Of a stretch of 12,368 bases of DNA, positions 6,929 through 12,368 are shown piece after piece (within the stretch, counting starts at the first letter, position 1; each line of letters starts with the position of its first letter). The notes below the pieces were generated by a model. It saw nothing but the letters and a program-made list of their open reading frames with translations, was not told the DNA's origin and did not search any database. The position numbers were made by a program, and so were the translations under genes. Origin of the DNA: Actinomycetota bacterium (lineage in GTDB: Bacteria > Actinomycetota > Thermoleophilia > Gaiellales > Gaiellaceae); NCBI GenBank assembly GCA_013817555.1, contig JACDCN010000034.1, forward strand, positions 1 to 12,368. The letters run 5' to 3'.

Positions 6929-7773
6929 AAGCCGCGGCCGCTCTTCCGGCCCAGCAGCCCCGCGTTCCTCATCGCGACGATCCGAGGCGGCGGCGCGATG
7001 CGTGGCTCTCGCAGCTTCTCGTAGAGCGCCTCGGACGCGTGCACGTGCACGTCGATCCCGACCAGGTCGACCAGGGTGCACGGGCCCATAGGCCAGCCCG
7101 CGCCGGCAGTCATCGCCGTGTCGAGCTCCTCCGGCGAGATCCGTGCCTCATCGAGGGCACGGATGCAGTCGTTCAGGAGCGGGATGAGGATGCGGTTGAC
7201 GACGAATCCCGGCGTGTCGTGGCAGCGAATCGGCTTCTTTCCGAGCCGCTCGCCCAAGGTGTAGGCCGCATCGACGGCATCGTCGGAGGAGAGCTCCGCG
7301 CGCACGATCTCCACGAGAGGCATCAGCGGAGCGGGATTGAAGAAATGCATGCCGACGACACGCTCCGGAGTGGAGACCGCCGACGCGATCTCGGTGACGG
7401 AGAGCGCCGACGTGTTGGTCGCCAGAATCGCGTCCGGCCGGACGATCCCTTCGAGCTCCGCGAAGAGCGCGTGCTTGGCCTCGAGATCCTCGACGATCGC
7501 CTCGATCACGAGGTCGCAGTCCGAGAGCGCTGCAAGCTCGGTCTGGAGCGCAAGGCGCTCCAGCACCGCGAAACGCTCGTCGGCGGTCATCCGCTCCTTG
7601 TCCACCTTGCGCTGGAGGAAGTGGGCGATCCGATCCCGCGCCTTCTCGCCGAGCTCGTCGGTCACCTCGCGACCCACGGTCTCGTAACCCGCTTCGATGG
7701 ACAACTGCGCGATGCCGGCGCCCATTGCGCCAAGACCGACGACGCCGATCGTGCGGATCTCCGGTGCGCTCAC
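6913..7773 (-). CDS. hbd: 3-hydroxyacyl-CoA (3-hydroxybutyryl-CoA) dehydrogenase
   Basis: NAD(P)-dependent oxidation of L-3-hydroxyacyl-CoA to 3-ketoacyl-CoA (or the reverse), cytoplasmic. The ketoacyl-CoA is the substrate of the thiolase encoded upstream in the same direction. The protein has 286 residues, typical for stand-alone Hbd/PaaH/FadB2 enzymes. The Rossmann motif GLGAMG is at 13-18, followed by the NAD region around 33-40. The catalytic set is Ser122 in TNTSALSV, His143 in GMHFFNP and Glu155 in LVEIV; the C-terminal dimer domain starts near 188 (DTPGFVVNRIL) and ends GRKSGRGFYSYD. The start is GTG at 7773-7771, the only start before the Rossmann strand, with AGGGTGGG a few bases upstream. 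The 3' end overlaps the antiporter gene by 16 bp. Chain length preference and exact symbol are uncertain. Confidence 0.93.
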   Translation of the reverse strand: MSAPEIRTIGVVGLGAMGAGIAQLSIEAGYETVGREVTDELGEKARDRIAHFLQRKVDKERMTADERFAVLERLALQTELAALSDCDLVIEAIVEDLEAKHALFAELEGIVRPDAILATNTSALSVTEIASAVSTPERVVGMHFFNPAPLMPLVEIVRAELSSDDAVDAAYTLGERLGKKPIRCHDTPGFVVNRILIPLLNDCIRALDEARISPEELDTAMTAGAGWPMGPCTLVDLVGIDVHVHASEALYEKLREPRIAPPPRIVAMRNAGLLGRKSGRGFYSYD

Positions 7774-7776
7774 GAC

Positions 7777-7796
7777 GCGCCCACCCTAACGGGCGC
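7777..7796 (-). promoter_or_regulatory. Hairpin and -10-like element before the dehydrogenase start
   Basis: GCGCCC and GGGCGC form a 6-bp GC stem with an 8-nt loop, 3 nt before the GTG start. The loop carries TAGGGT on the minus strand (7788-7783, 9 nt from the GTG), which doubles as a TANNNT -10 candidate and as part of the AGGGTGGG ribosome-binding site. Either a short-leader promoter or a stem that hides the ribosome site is possible; neither is proven. Confidence 0.3.
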
Positions 7797-7818
7797 AGCG
7801 TCGCCGGCGGAGGTCTGG

Positions 7819-7932
7819 TCAGCTCGTGTAGCGACGGCGAGGCGACTTCTCGTCGATACGAGAGTCGACGCCGGCGAAGTACGCGAGCGGCCCGACGATC
7901 AACAGGAACACGATGAGGACATAACCGAACAT
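7819..7932 (-). CDS. Small single-pass membrane protein, 37 aa
   Basis: A short frame between the thiolase and dehydrogenase genes, in their orientation. It encodes one hydrophobic helix (residues about 2-20, FGYVLIVFLLIVGPLAYFA) followed by GVDSRIDEKS and a basic C-terminal tail with PRRRY, so an N-out/C-in single-span protein is expected from the positive-inside rule. The hydrophobic core followed by a charged tail is hard to get by chance in this GC-rich DNA. I recall similar tiny membrane proteins with an SRID-type motif in actinobacteria, but cannot name a family. ATG at 7932-7930 is preferred; in-frame GTGs lie 2 and 11 codons upstream, after an in-frame TGA. No good ribosome site is visible. 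It could be a small accessory subunit or regulator; function unknown. Confidence 0.6.
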   Translation of the reverse strand: MFGYVLIVFLLIVGPLAYFAGVDSRIDEKSPRRRYTS

Positions 7933-7984
7933 GCCCACATCGTGCTCGAGCCGCTTTATCAGCACCAGTCGCAGTAACTTCGTG

Positions 7985-8007
7985 GTCGATCAGTCAACCT
8001 GATCGAC
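7985..8007. repeat. Perfect 9-bp inverted repeat after the thiolase gene
   Basis: Arms GTCGATCAG (7985-7993) and CTGATCGAC (7999-8007) match perfectly around a 5-nt centre. It starts 12 nt past the thiolase stop and lies upstream of the 37-aa gene. There is no T run on either strand, so it is not a classical intrinsic terminator. It may be an mRNA stem separating expression of thiolase from the downstream genes, or a palindromic operator of the TetR type. Confidence 0.55.
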
Positions 8008-8018
8008 AAGACGTGCCC

Positions 8019-9188
8019 TCAGAGTCGCTCGATGACCCCCGCTATCGCCTGTCCTTGGCCGATGCACATCGTCGCGATGCCGTACCGCTCGTCCCGCCGG
8101 TCGAGCTCGTTCAGCAGCGTCGCCGTGATCCGCGCGCCGGTGGCGCCCAAGGGATGTCCGAGCGAGATGCCGCCTCCGTTCGGGTTGACATCGCCCGTCT
8201 CCCAGCGCTCGTGCAGCCCGGTGTCGGCCAGGAATTGGAGCACGACCGAGGCGAACGCCTCGTTGACTTCGATGACGGAGATGTCGTCCCAGGTCAGCCC
8301 GGCCTTCCCGAGCGCCCGCGCGCAGGCCTCCGGGTTTCCGTGCAGCATCCGATAGGGATCCACGCCGGAGATCCCGAACGAGACGAACCTGGCGCGAGGC
8401 GTCAGCCCGAGTCGCTCCGTGGCCTCGCCGCTTGCAAGAAGCATCGCGGCCGAGCCGTCCACGATCGAGCTCGAGTTCCCAGCGGTCACGATCCCGTCCG
8501 TCTTGAACGCAGGCTGGAGCGAGGCCAGCTTCTCGAGTGACGTATCCCTGCGCGGACTCTCGTCCACTGCGAAGAGAACCGCTGCGCCGGTCGCGCCCGT
8601 CTCCACGGGCACGATCTCGTTCTCGAAGCGGCCCTCGTCGATCGCAGCGATGGCCCGCCGATGCGACTCGTACGAGTACGCGTCAAGCTCCTCCCGCGTT
8701 TGCCCCCACTCTTCCGCGATCACCTCAGCCGAGATGCCTTGCGGCACGATCGGCCAGCGCTCGCCGATCTTCTCGTTCACCGCGCCCCAACCGGCTTCTC
8801 CGAGGTTCGAGCCCATCGGCACCCGGGTCATGTGCTCCACACCGGCGGCAACGACGAGATCGAGATGGCCGGCCTGGACGGCAGACGCGCCGTTGAAGGC
8901 CGCCTGCAGTGACGAGCCGCACTGGCGATCGATCGTCGATGCGCAAACCGTCTCCGGCCAACCCCCGACGAGCACCGCCTGCCTACCGACGTTGAGCGCC
9001 TGCTCGCCGACTTGGGTCACGCAACCCATCTGGACGTCCTCGATCTCGCCGGGCTCGACGTCGAGCCGGTCTACGAGCCCGTTCATGACTTGCGCAGCGA
9101 GGTCCTCTGCCCGGATCCCTGAGAGCGAGCCGTTCCGCCTTCCGATCGGAGAGCGGACGGCATCGACGATGTATGCGTCTCTAGCCAT
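8019..9188 (-). CDS. Thiolase (acetyl-CoA C-acyltransferase / acetyltransferase)
   Basis: Cleaves 3-ketoacyl-CoA with CoA to acetyl-CoA, or condenses two acetyl-CoA in reverse; cytoplasmic. It pairs with the dehydrogenase encoded downstream. The 389 residues are a full thiolase. The acylated nucleophile is Cys90 in DRQCGSS; NEAFA and NPNGGGISLGHPLGATGAR carry the active-site Asn and His345; the second active-site Cys375 is in CIGQGQA, where CIGGGQG is more usual. The ATG at 9188-9186 gives MARDAYIVDAVRSPIG, the normal family start; another ATG 12 nt upstream and a longer frame lie inside the cyclase gene. The start overlaps the end of the cyclase gene by 8 bp, so translation is probably coupled. 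Chain-length specificity (FadA-like or acetoacetyl-specific) cannot be assigned. Confidence 0.95.
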   Translation of the reverse strand: MARDAYIVDAVRSPIGRRNGSLSGIRAEDLAAQVMNGLVDRLDVEPGEIEDVQMGCVTQVGEQALNVGRQAVLVGGWPETVCASTIDRQCGSSLQAAFNGASAVQAGHLDLVVAAGVEHMTRVPMGSNLGEAGWGAVNEKIGERWPIVPQGISAEVIAEEWGQTREELDAYSYESHRRAIAAIDEGRFENEIVPVETGATGAAVLFAVDESPRRDTSLEKLASLQPAFKTDGIVTAGNSSSIVDGSAAMLLASGEATERLGLTPRARFVSFGISGVDPYRMLHGNPEACARALGKAGLTWDDISVIEVNEAFASVVLQFLADTGLHERWETGDVNPNGGGISLGHPLGATGARITATLLNELDRRDERYGIATMCIGQGQAIAGVIERL

Positions 9189-9810
9189 GAGCCACAGCAT
9201 AGAGCCGCCACTCACCCGGGACGCCCTTCAGCTCATGCGCCCCACGATCCTCGAAGGCAAGACCTGAGCCGGCCACGAGATCCTTGACGGTTCCCGACAC
9301 GAGGACATCGCCGGGAGCCGCGGCTGCGGAGATCCGCGCGCCGATGGAGACCGCGATCCCCCCGAGCTTGCCGTCGACGCGCTCGCATTCTCCGGTGTGG
9401 GGGCCCGCGCGGATCTCGAGTCCGAGTTTCCGAACTTCGTCGCGGATCGCGCACGCGGCTTCGATCGCGCGTCCTGGGCCGTCGAACGCCGCGAAGAAGC
9501 CGTCTCCAGCCGTATCGAGCTCCTCGCCGCGGTGGCGCGCGAGGAGCCCACGCACGAGGGCGTGATGGCGGGCGAGCAGCTCCCGCCACGCGGAGTCGCC
9601 CACGTCTGCCGCCTTCCGCGTGGACCCGACGATGTCCGTGAAGAGGATCGTCGCGAGGACCCGGTCCGGGCCCCGGGCGACAACAAGCTTGGAGACGAAG
9701 CGCTCGGTCTCGTCGATCGTCAGCTCGTGGGCGGCGTCATCGGCCCATGTGTAAGCGTCCCGAAGCCCAGGAAGCTCGACGACCTCAGCCTGCGGAATCC
9801 GCTGCGTCAC
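9181..9810 (-). CDS. Class III adenylate/guanylate cyclase domain, 3' part of a split hydrolase-cyclase gene
   Basis: Makes a cyclic nucleotide (probably cAMP) from the triphosphate if active. Read from GTG 9810-9808 it has 209 residues: about 1-45 are the tail of the alpha/beta-hydrolase domain, 50-205 the cyclase. Metal-binding Asp59 (ILFTDIVGST) and Asp103 (DTAGDGF) are present, and Arg159 of the N-x-x-x-R motif is kept. At the Asn position there is Ser155 (VSIGAR), and Asp99 sits where classical enzymes have the base-selecting Lys, so substrate choice or activity is uncertain; I recall such changes in this fusion family. The frame is open upstream to 10077, but that part is the shadow of the hydrolase. 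GTG overlaps the hydrolase stop as GTGA, allowing reinitiation. The end overlaps the thiolase start by 8 bp. Confidence 0.85.
   Translation of the reverse strand: MTQRIPQAEVVELPGLRDAYTWADDAAHELTIDETERFVSKLVVARGPDRVLATILFTDIVGSTRKAADVGDSAWRELLARHHALVRGLLARHRGEELDTAGDGFFAAFDGPGRAIEAACAIRDEVRKLGLEIRAGPHTGECERVDGKLGGIAVSIGARISAAAAPGDVLVSGTVKDLVAGSGLAFEDRGAHELKGVPGEWRLYAVAHG
9196..9201 (-). promoter_or_regulatory. Candidate internal -10 (TATGCT) before the thiolase gene
   Basis: TATGCT lies 7 nt before the thiolase ATG, inside the last codons of the cyclase gene. This spacing would give a leaderless thiolase transcript independent of the cyclase. It is a pattern match only. Confidence 0.25.
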
Positions 9811-10520
9811 GTACTCGGCCGGGCCGCCATGCTGGGACGGTGGAGGATCAGCGTCGGGACGCGTATGGCCGGCAGCACCTCGCTGACGTCGGCCTCCGCT
9901 GTCATCCGGTGGAATGCGAGCGCGGCGCCAGGGCTCAGGCTGCGTCGCATGTGCGTGACGAACCATTCCCTGAACTCCGGGTCCTGGGCACGGGTCGGCG
10001 CCAGCTCCGCGGCAAGGCGCTCGAGGTACTCGCGTTTCCCCCACCCGTCTCTGATCTCCTGGAGGCGCTCCCGCCACTCGACCTCAGTCGGCGCCCATGG
10101 ATAGTTGTCCGCCCGGAGCCCTCGCGGCTCGGGATCGAACAGCACGAGGCCGGTTGTCCGGTCTGGGTACGTTGCGGCAAAGAGAGCCGCCAGCCGGCTA
10201 CCTTCGTGCGCGCTCCAGAGGACCGCCCGCTCCGAGCCCGCGTCGTCCATAACAGCTCGAAGATCGTCCATCCGCGTCTCGAGTGTCGGAAGAGCTGTGG
10301 TTCGGTCGGAGAGCCCTGTCCCGCGCTTGTCGAGCATCAGCACCCGCGAGAAGGCAGCGAGGCCAAGGACGTGCCGGACGAGCAGAGGCTGGTCCCAGGT
10401 CGAGAGCAGATCGCCGGTGACGCCTCGGACAAAGACCAGGTCGACGGGACCTTCGCCGATCACCTGATATGCGATCGCCACGTCGCCGCTTCGGGCGTAA
10501 TGAACGTCCGGCACATCCAT
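9807..10520 (-). CDS. Alpha/beta-hydrolase-like domain, 5' part of a split hydrolase-cyclase gene
   Basis: The fold is clear: VPDVHYARSGDVAIAYQ at the start, DLVFVRG strand, FSRVLMLDKRGTGLSDR (57-73), LFAATYPDRTTGLVLFDP (113-130) and VPTLILHR (221-228). Relatives of this type are fused to a cyclase domain and are thought to act as its sensor. Here the frame leaves the family pattern after residue 228 and stops at 237; the rest of the domain and the cyclase continue in another frame. The nucleophile elbow reads SAHEG (103-107), with His105 where GxSxG enzymes have Ser, so hydrolysis is unlikely. The ATG at 10520-10518 has GGGAG about 9 nt upstream. It is divergent from the aldehyde dehydrogenase gene across 29 bp. 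It is either a frameshifted gene, a sequence error or a true two-piece gene. Confidence 0.8.
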   Translation of the reverse strand: MDVPDVHYARSGDVAIAYQVIGEGPVDLVFVRGVTGDLLSTWDQPLLVRHVLGLAAFSRVLMLDKRGTGLSDRTTALPTLETRMDDLRAVMDDAGSERAVLWSAHEGSRLAALFAATYPDRTTGLVLFDPEPRGLRADNYPWAPTEVEWRERLQEIRDGWGKREYLERLAAELAPTRAQDPEFREWFVTHMRRSLSPGAALAFHRMTAEADVSEVLPAIRVPTLILHRPSMAARPST

Positions 10521-10537
10521 GGCGAAAGTCTCCCATC

Positions 10538-10543
10538 TAGACT
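10538..10543 (+). promoter_or_regulatory. Candidate -10 (TAGACT) for a leaderless aldehyde dehydrogenase mRNA
   Basis: TAGACT fits TANNNT and ends 6 nt before the ATG at 10550, the spacing expected when transcription starts at the A of the start codon. No Shine-Dalgarno lies in the 29-bp gap on this strand, in keeping with leaderless initiation. Any -35 would fall at the 5' end of the divergent hydrolase gene. Confidence 0.4.
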
Positions 10544-10549
10544 CGTGCC

Positions 10550-11977
10550 ATGGCCACTACCGCGGTTGAGAGGAAGCTCCTCGTCGGGGGCGAGTGGGTC
10601 GAGACCGGCGATTGGATCGAGGTGGAGTCACCCTACGACGGGGCCATCGTCGGTCGGGTGCCGAAGGCGGGCGCCGCCGAGGCGCGACAGGCCCTCGATG
10701 CGGCCGAAAGCGCAATGCGCGAGCCCCTTCCGGCCTATGAGCGAGCTGCGATCCTCGACCGAGTAGCCGCGCTGCTCACCGAGCACGCAGACGACGCTGC
10801 ACGGACCATCTCCGCGGAAGCCGGCAAGCCGATGAAGGCGGCTCGGGTCGAGGCGTCCCGTGCGGCGTCGACCTTCACGATGGCGGCCGTCGAGGCGCGC
10901 AAGCTCGCCGGCGACGTCGTCCCGATGGATGCCTCGCCAGCGGGCGCCGGGAAGCTCGCGTTCACGCTGCGGCAACCGATCGGAATCGTCGGAGCGATCT
11001 CCCCGTTCAACTTTCCGCTGAATCTCGTTGCCCACAAGGTCGCTCCGGCGCTCGCCGCCGGCTGCGCTGTCGTCTTGAAGCCCGCCTCCCAGACCCCGCT
11101 TTCGGCGCTCTTCCTCGCAGAGCTCGAGACCGAAGCGGGGCTTCCCGCGGGCTGGCTGAACGTGGTCTGCGGACCGGCCAGCGAGATCGGAGACGTCCTC
11201 GTCGAGGACGAGCGGGTAAAGCTGATCAGCTTCACGGGCTCGGTTCCGATCGGCTGGAAGCTGCGTGAGCGCGCTCCGCGCAAGCGCGTGAATCTCGAGC
11301 TCGGCAATGCGACGCCCGTAATCGTCGCCGCAGACGCGGATCTCGCCGACGCTGCCACCCGTCTCGCGGCGAACGCATTCTCCTTCGCCGGCCAAAGCTG
11401 CATCTCGGTCCAGCGGATCTACATCGAGCGAAGCGCCTACGAGGAGTTCACCGGGCTCTTCCTTCCTCTCGTCGAGGCGCTTAAAGTAGGCGACCCTGCG
11501 GACGAGGAGACCGATGTCGGCCCCTTGATCTCCGGGTCCGACCGCGACCGGATCCTCGACTGGATCGGGGAGGCAAAGAGCGAGGGCGCCAAGGTGTTGA
11601 CCGGCGGGAAGCTCGAGGGTGAGCTCCTGTTGCCGACCGTTATGGCCGAGGCTCCTCGGGACGCGAAGGTCTCACGCGAGGAGGTGTTCGGGCCTCTCTG
11701 CACCGTGACACCGTTCGACACACTCGACGAGGCCATCGCGCTCGCCAACTCCACACGCTTCGGGCTTCAGGCTGGCGTCTTCACCAGCGACGTCAAGGCG
11801 GCGCTCCGCGCCGCGCACGCGCTCGAGTTCGGCGGCGTGACCGTGAACGAAGCTCCCACATTCCGCGCCGACCAGATGCCCTACGGCGGAGTCAAGGACT
11901 CGGGGAACACCCGCGAGGGACCGGCCTACGCCATTCGCGAGATGACCGAGGAACGGCTCGTCGTCCTCCAGCTCTAG
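10550..11977 (+). CDS. NAD(P)-dependent aldehyde dehydrogenase
   Basis: Oxidises an aldehyde to the carboxylate in the cytoplasm; the substrate is not evident. The 475 residues are full length for the superfamily. Catalytic Cys284 is in FAGQSCISVQR, general base Glu250 in VNLELGN, the oxyanion residue Asn154 in SPFNFPLN, cofactor-binding Lys177 in VVLKPAS, and the Rossmann loop FTGSVPIG is at 228-235. EEVFGPL and the C-terminal PYGGVKDSGNTREG are intact. After Glu250 the sequence is LGN instead of the common LGG, a feature I associate with lactaldehyde, phosphonoacetaldehyde and related semialdehyde branches; this is a hint, not an assignment. The ATG at 10550 gives MATTAVERKLLVGGEW, a normal start. 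It is divergent from the hydrolase-cyclase gene, and the zinc-ribbon gene follows after 10 bp, probably co-transcribed. Confidence 0.94.
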   Translation: MATTAVERKLLVGGEWVETGDWIEVESPYDGAIVGRVPKAGAAEARQALDAAESAMREPLPAYERAAILDRVAALLTEHADDAARTISAEAGKPMKAARVEASRAASTFTMAAVEARKLAGDVVPMDASPAGAGKLAFTLRQPIGIVGAISPFNFPLNLVAHKVAPALAAGCAVVLKPASQTPLSALFLAELETEAGLPAGWLNVVCGPASEIGDVLVEDERVKLISFTGSVPIGWKLRERAPRKRVNLELGNATPVIVAADADLADAATRLAANAFSFAGQSCISVQRIYIERSAYEEFTGLFLPLVEALKVGDPADEETDVGPLISGSDRDRILDWIGEAKSEGAKVLTGGKLEGELLLPTVMAEAPRDAKVSREEVFGPLCTVTPFDTLDEAIALANSTRFGLQAGVFTSDVKAALRAAHALEFGGVTVNEAPTFRADQMPYGGVKDSGNTREGPAYAIREMTEERLVVLQL

Positions 11978-11980
11978 GCT
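11975..11980 (+). promoter_or_regulatory. Candidate -10 (TAGGCT) overlapping the aldehyde dehydrogenase stop
   Basis: TAGGCT includes the TAG stop of the aldehyde dehydrogenase gene and ends 7 nt before the next ATG at 11988, so a leaderless transcript of the zinc-ribbon gene is possible. AGGG at 11981-11984 is only 3 nt from the ATG, too close to be a normal ribosome site. Confidence 0.3.
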
Positions 11981-11987
11981 AGGGCTC

Positions 11988-12368
11988 ATGCCGAGGCAAC
12001 GAGAGATCACCAACGCCGCCGGTAGCGCCGCCGCCGCCACTGCTCCACCCGTCCCCCGGGAGCTTCGGCGGGAGCGCAAGTCGTTGCTCCAGGTGCGTGA
12101 GGAACGTCTACGCGACCTCGGAGGACTCGCGCTCGAGATGTACAAGCGAGACCGCTTCAACGCAGGTCTCGTCGTCGAGCGCTGCGCGGAGCTCGTTGCC
12201 ATCGAGGCGCGCGTCCACGAGATCGACGCACTCCTCGACGGCAGCTCTCGGCTGCGCCGCGGATCGGCGACCTGCGTCTGCGGCGCGCCGTTCTTGCTCG
12301 GAGCGCGCTTCTGCGCGACATGCGGCCGCCCGGTTGCCGAGGCTACGGCTGGGAACGCGGACGATAGA
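11988..12368 (+). CDS. Small helical zinc-ribbon protein (open at right edge)
   Basis: 127 codons are visible with no stop, so the 3' end lies just beyond the window. Residues 1-21 are Ala/Pro-rich and probably disordered. About 22-85 form charged helices (RELRRERKSLLQVREERLRDL, then DRFNAGLVVERCAELVAIEARV as a region) that look like a helical hairpin or coiled coil. About 95-115 is a zinc ribbon with Cys96 and Cys98 (CVCG) and Cys109 and Cys112 (CATCG); the first knuckle is CxCG instead of CxxC. I recall similar short proteins in Thermoleophilia but know no function; a nucleic-acid or protein-binding role is a guess. It begins 10 bp after the aldehyde dehydrogenase stop, same strand. A 176-aa minus-strand frame across it is a shadow. 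Confidence 0.8.
   Translation, partial: MPRQREITNAAGSAAAATAPPVPRELRRERKSLLQVREERLRDLGGLALEMYKRDRFNAGLVVERCAELVAIEARVHEIDALLDGSSRLRRGSATCVCGAPFLLGARFCATCGRPVAEATAGNADDR

Noticed and set aside
7039..7977. Plus-strand frame of 312 codons over the dehydrogenase gene
   Set aside because: It mirrors the dehydrogenase codons, shows no family motif, and its end crosses the small membrane gene.
8419..9267. Plus-strand frame of 282 codons over the thiolase gene
   Set aside because: It is an antisense shadow of an intact thiolase, rich in Ser/Pro/Arg with no motif.
9811..10077. Upstream part of the longer cyclase frame as real N-terminal protein
   Set aside because: It lies in a different frame from the clear hydrolase sequence over the same bases and has Arg/Pro/Gly-rich shadow composition.
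10628..11395. Minus-strand frames of 255 and 222 codons inside the aldehyde dehydrogenase gene
   Set aside because: Both are shadows of a full-length enzyme with all catalytic residues.

Overview
This is a high-GC, densely packed chromosomal window with long antisense shadow frames, short intergenic gaps and several overlapping start/stop junctions. The gene content and the style of the proteins suggest an actinomycetote, and I would guess Thermoleophilia (Gaiellales or Solirubrobacterales relatives). That placement is inference from family resemblance; there is no rRNA or other strong taxonomic marker here. I see no tRNA, rRNA, CRISPR array, insertion sequence or phage gene.

Left part (1-2672): two queuosine tRNA-modification genes lie on the minus strand. 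queA is upstream, and tgt downstream runs off the left edge. tgt has an odd start: no ATG, GTG or TTG is available in its frame before the conserved domain, while a well-formed ribosome-binding site and GTG sit just upstream in another frame. Divergent from queA, across a 27-bp gap, is a gene for an unrecognised helical, probably coiled-coil protein.

Centre-left (2680-5339, minus strand): an operon of a secreted protein of unknown function, an OmpR-type response regulator and a HAMP-containing sensor histidine kinase. The first two genes overlap by ATGA. In front of the operon is a direct repeat TGTAAG-N5-TGTAAG that overlaps an inverted repeat, a plausible operator for the regulator. Divergent from it is a 12-13 helix cation/proton antiporter of the NhaP type with a C-terminal TrkA_C (RCK_C) domain (5483-6928). 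The 3' end of the antiporter overlaps the next minus-strand gene by 16 bp.

Centre-right (6913-10520, minus strand, read right to left): an alpha/beta-hydrolase-like domain, a class III nucleotidyl cyclase domain, a thiolase, a 37-residue single-helix membrane protein and a 3-hydroxyacyl-CoA dehydrogenase. The hydrolase and cyclase look like one fusion gene of a known type that has been split by a frameshift at about 9807-9840. The break is bridged by a GTGA stop/start overlap, and the hydrolase part appears to lack all three catalytic residues. The thiolase and dehydrogenase catalyse consecutive steps of fatty-acid beta-oxidation or acetoacetyl-CoA metabolism. Overlap with the cyclase suggests co-expression of a signalling protein with this pathway.

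Right part (10550-12368, plus strand): an aldehyde dehydrogenase with all key residues, then a small helical zinc-ribbon protein that is still open at the right edge. Eight of the genes carry a TANNNT -10-like hexamer 6-12 nt before the start codon, which fits leaderless or very short-leader transcripts. No stretch over 300 bp lacks a gene. The window is mostly ordinary housekeeping and metabolic sequence, and I do not see a convincing wholly new system.
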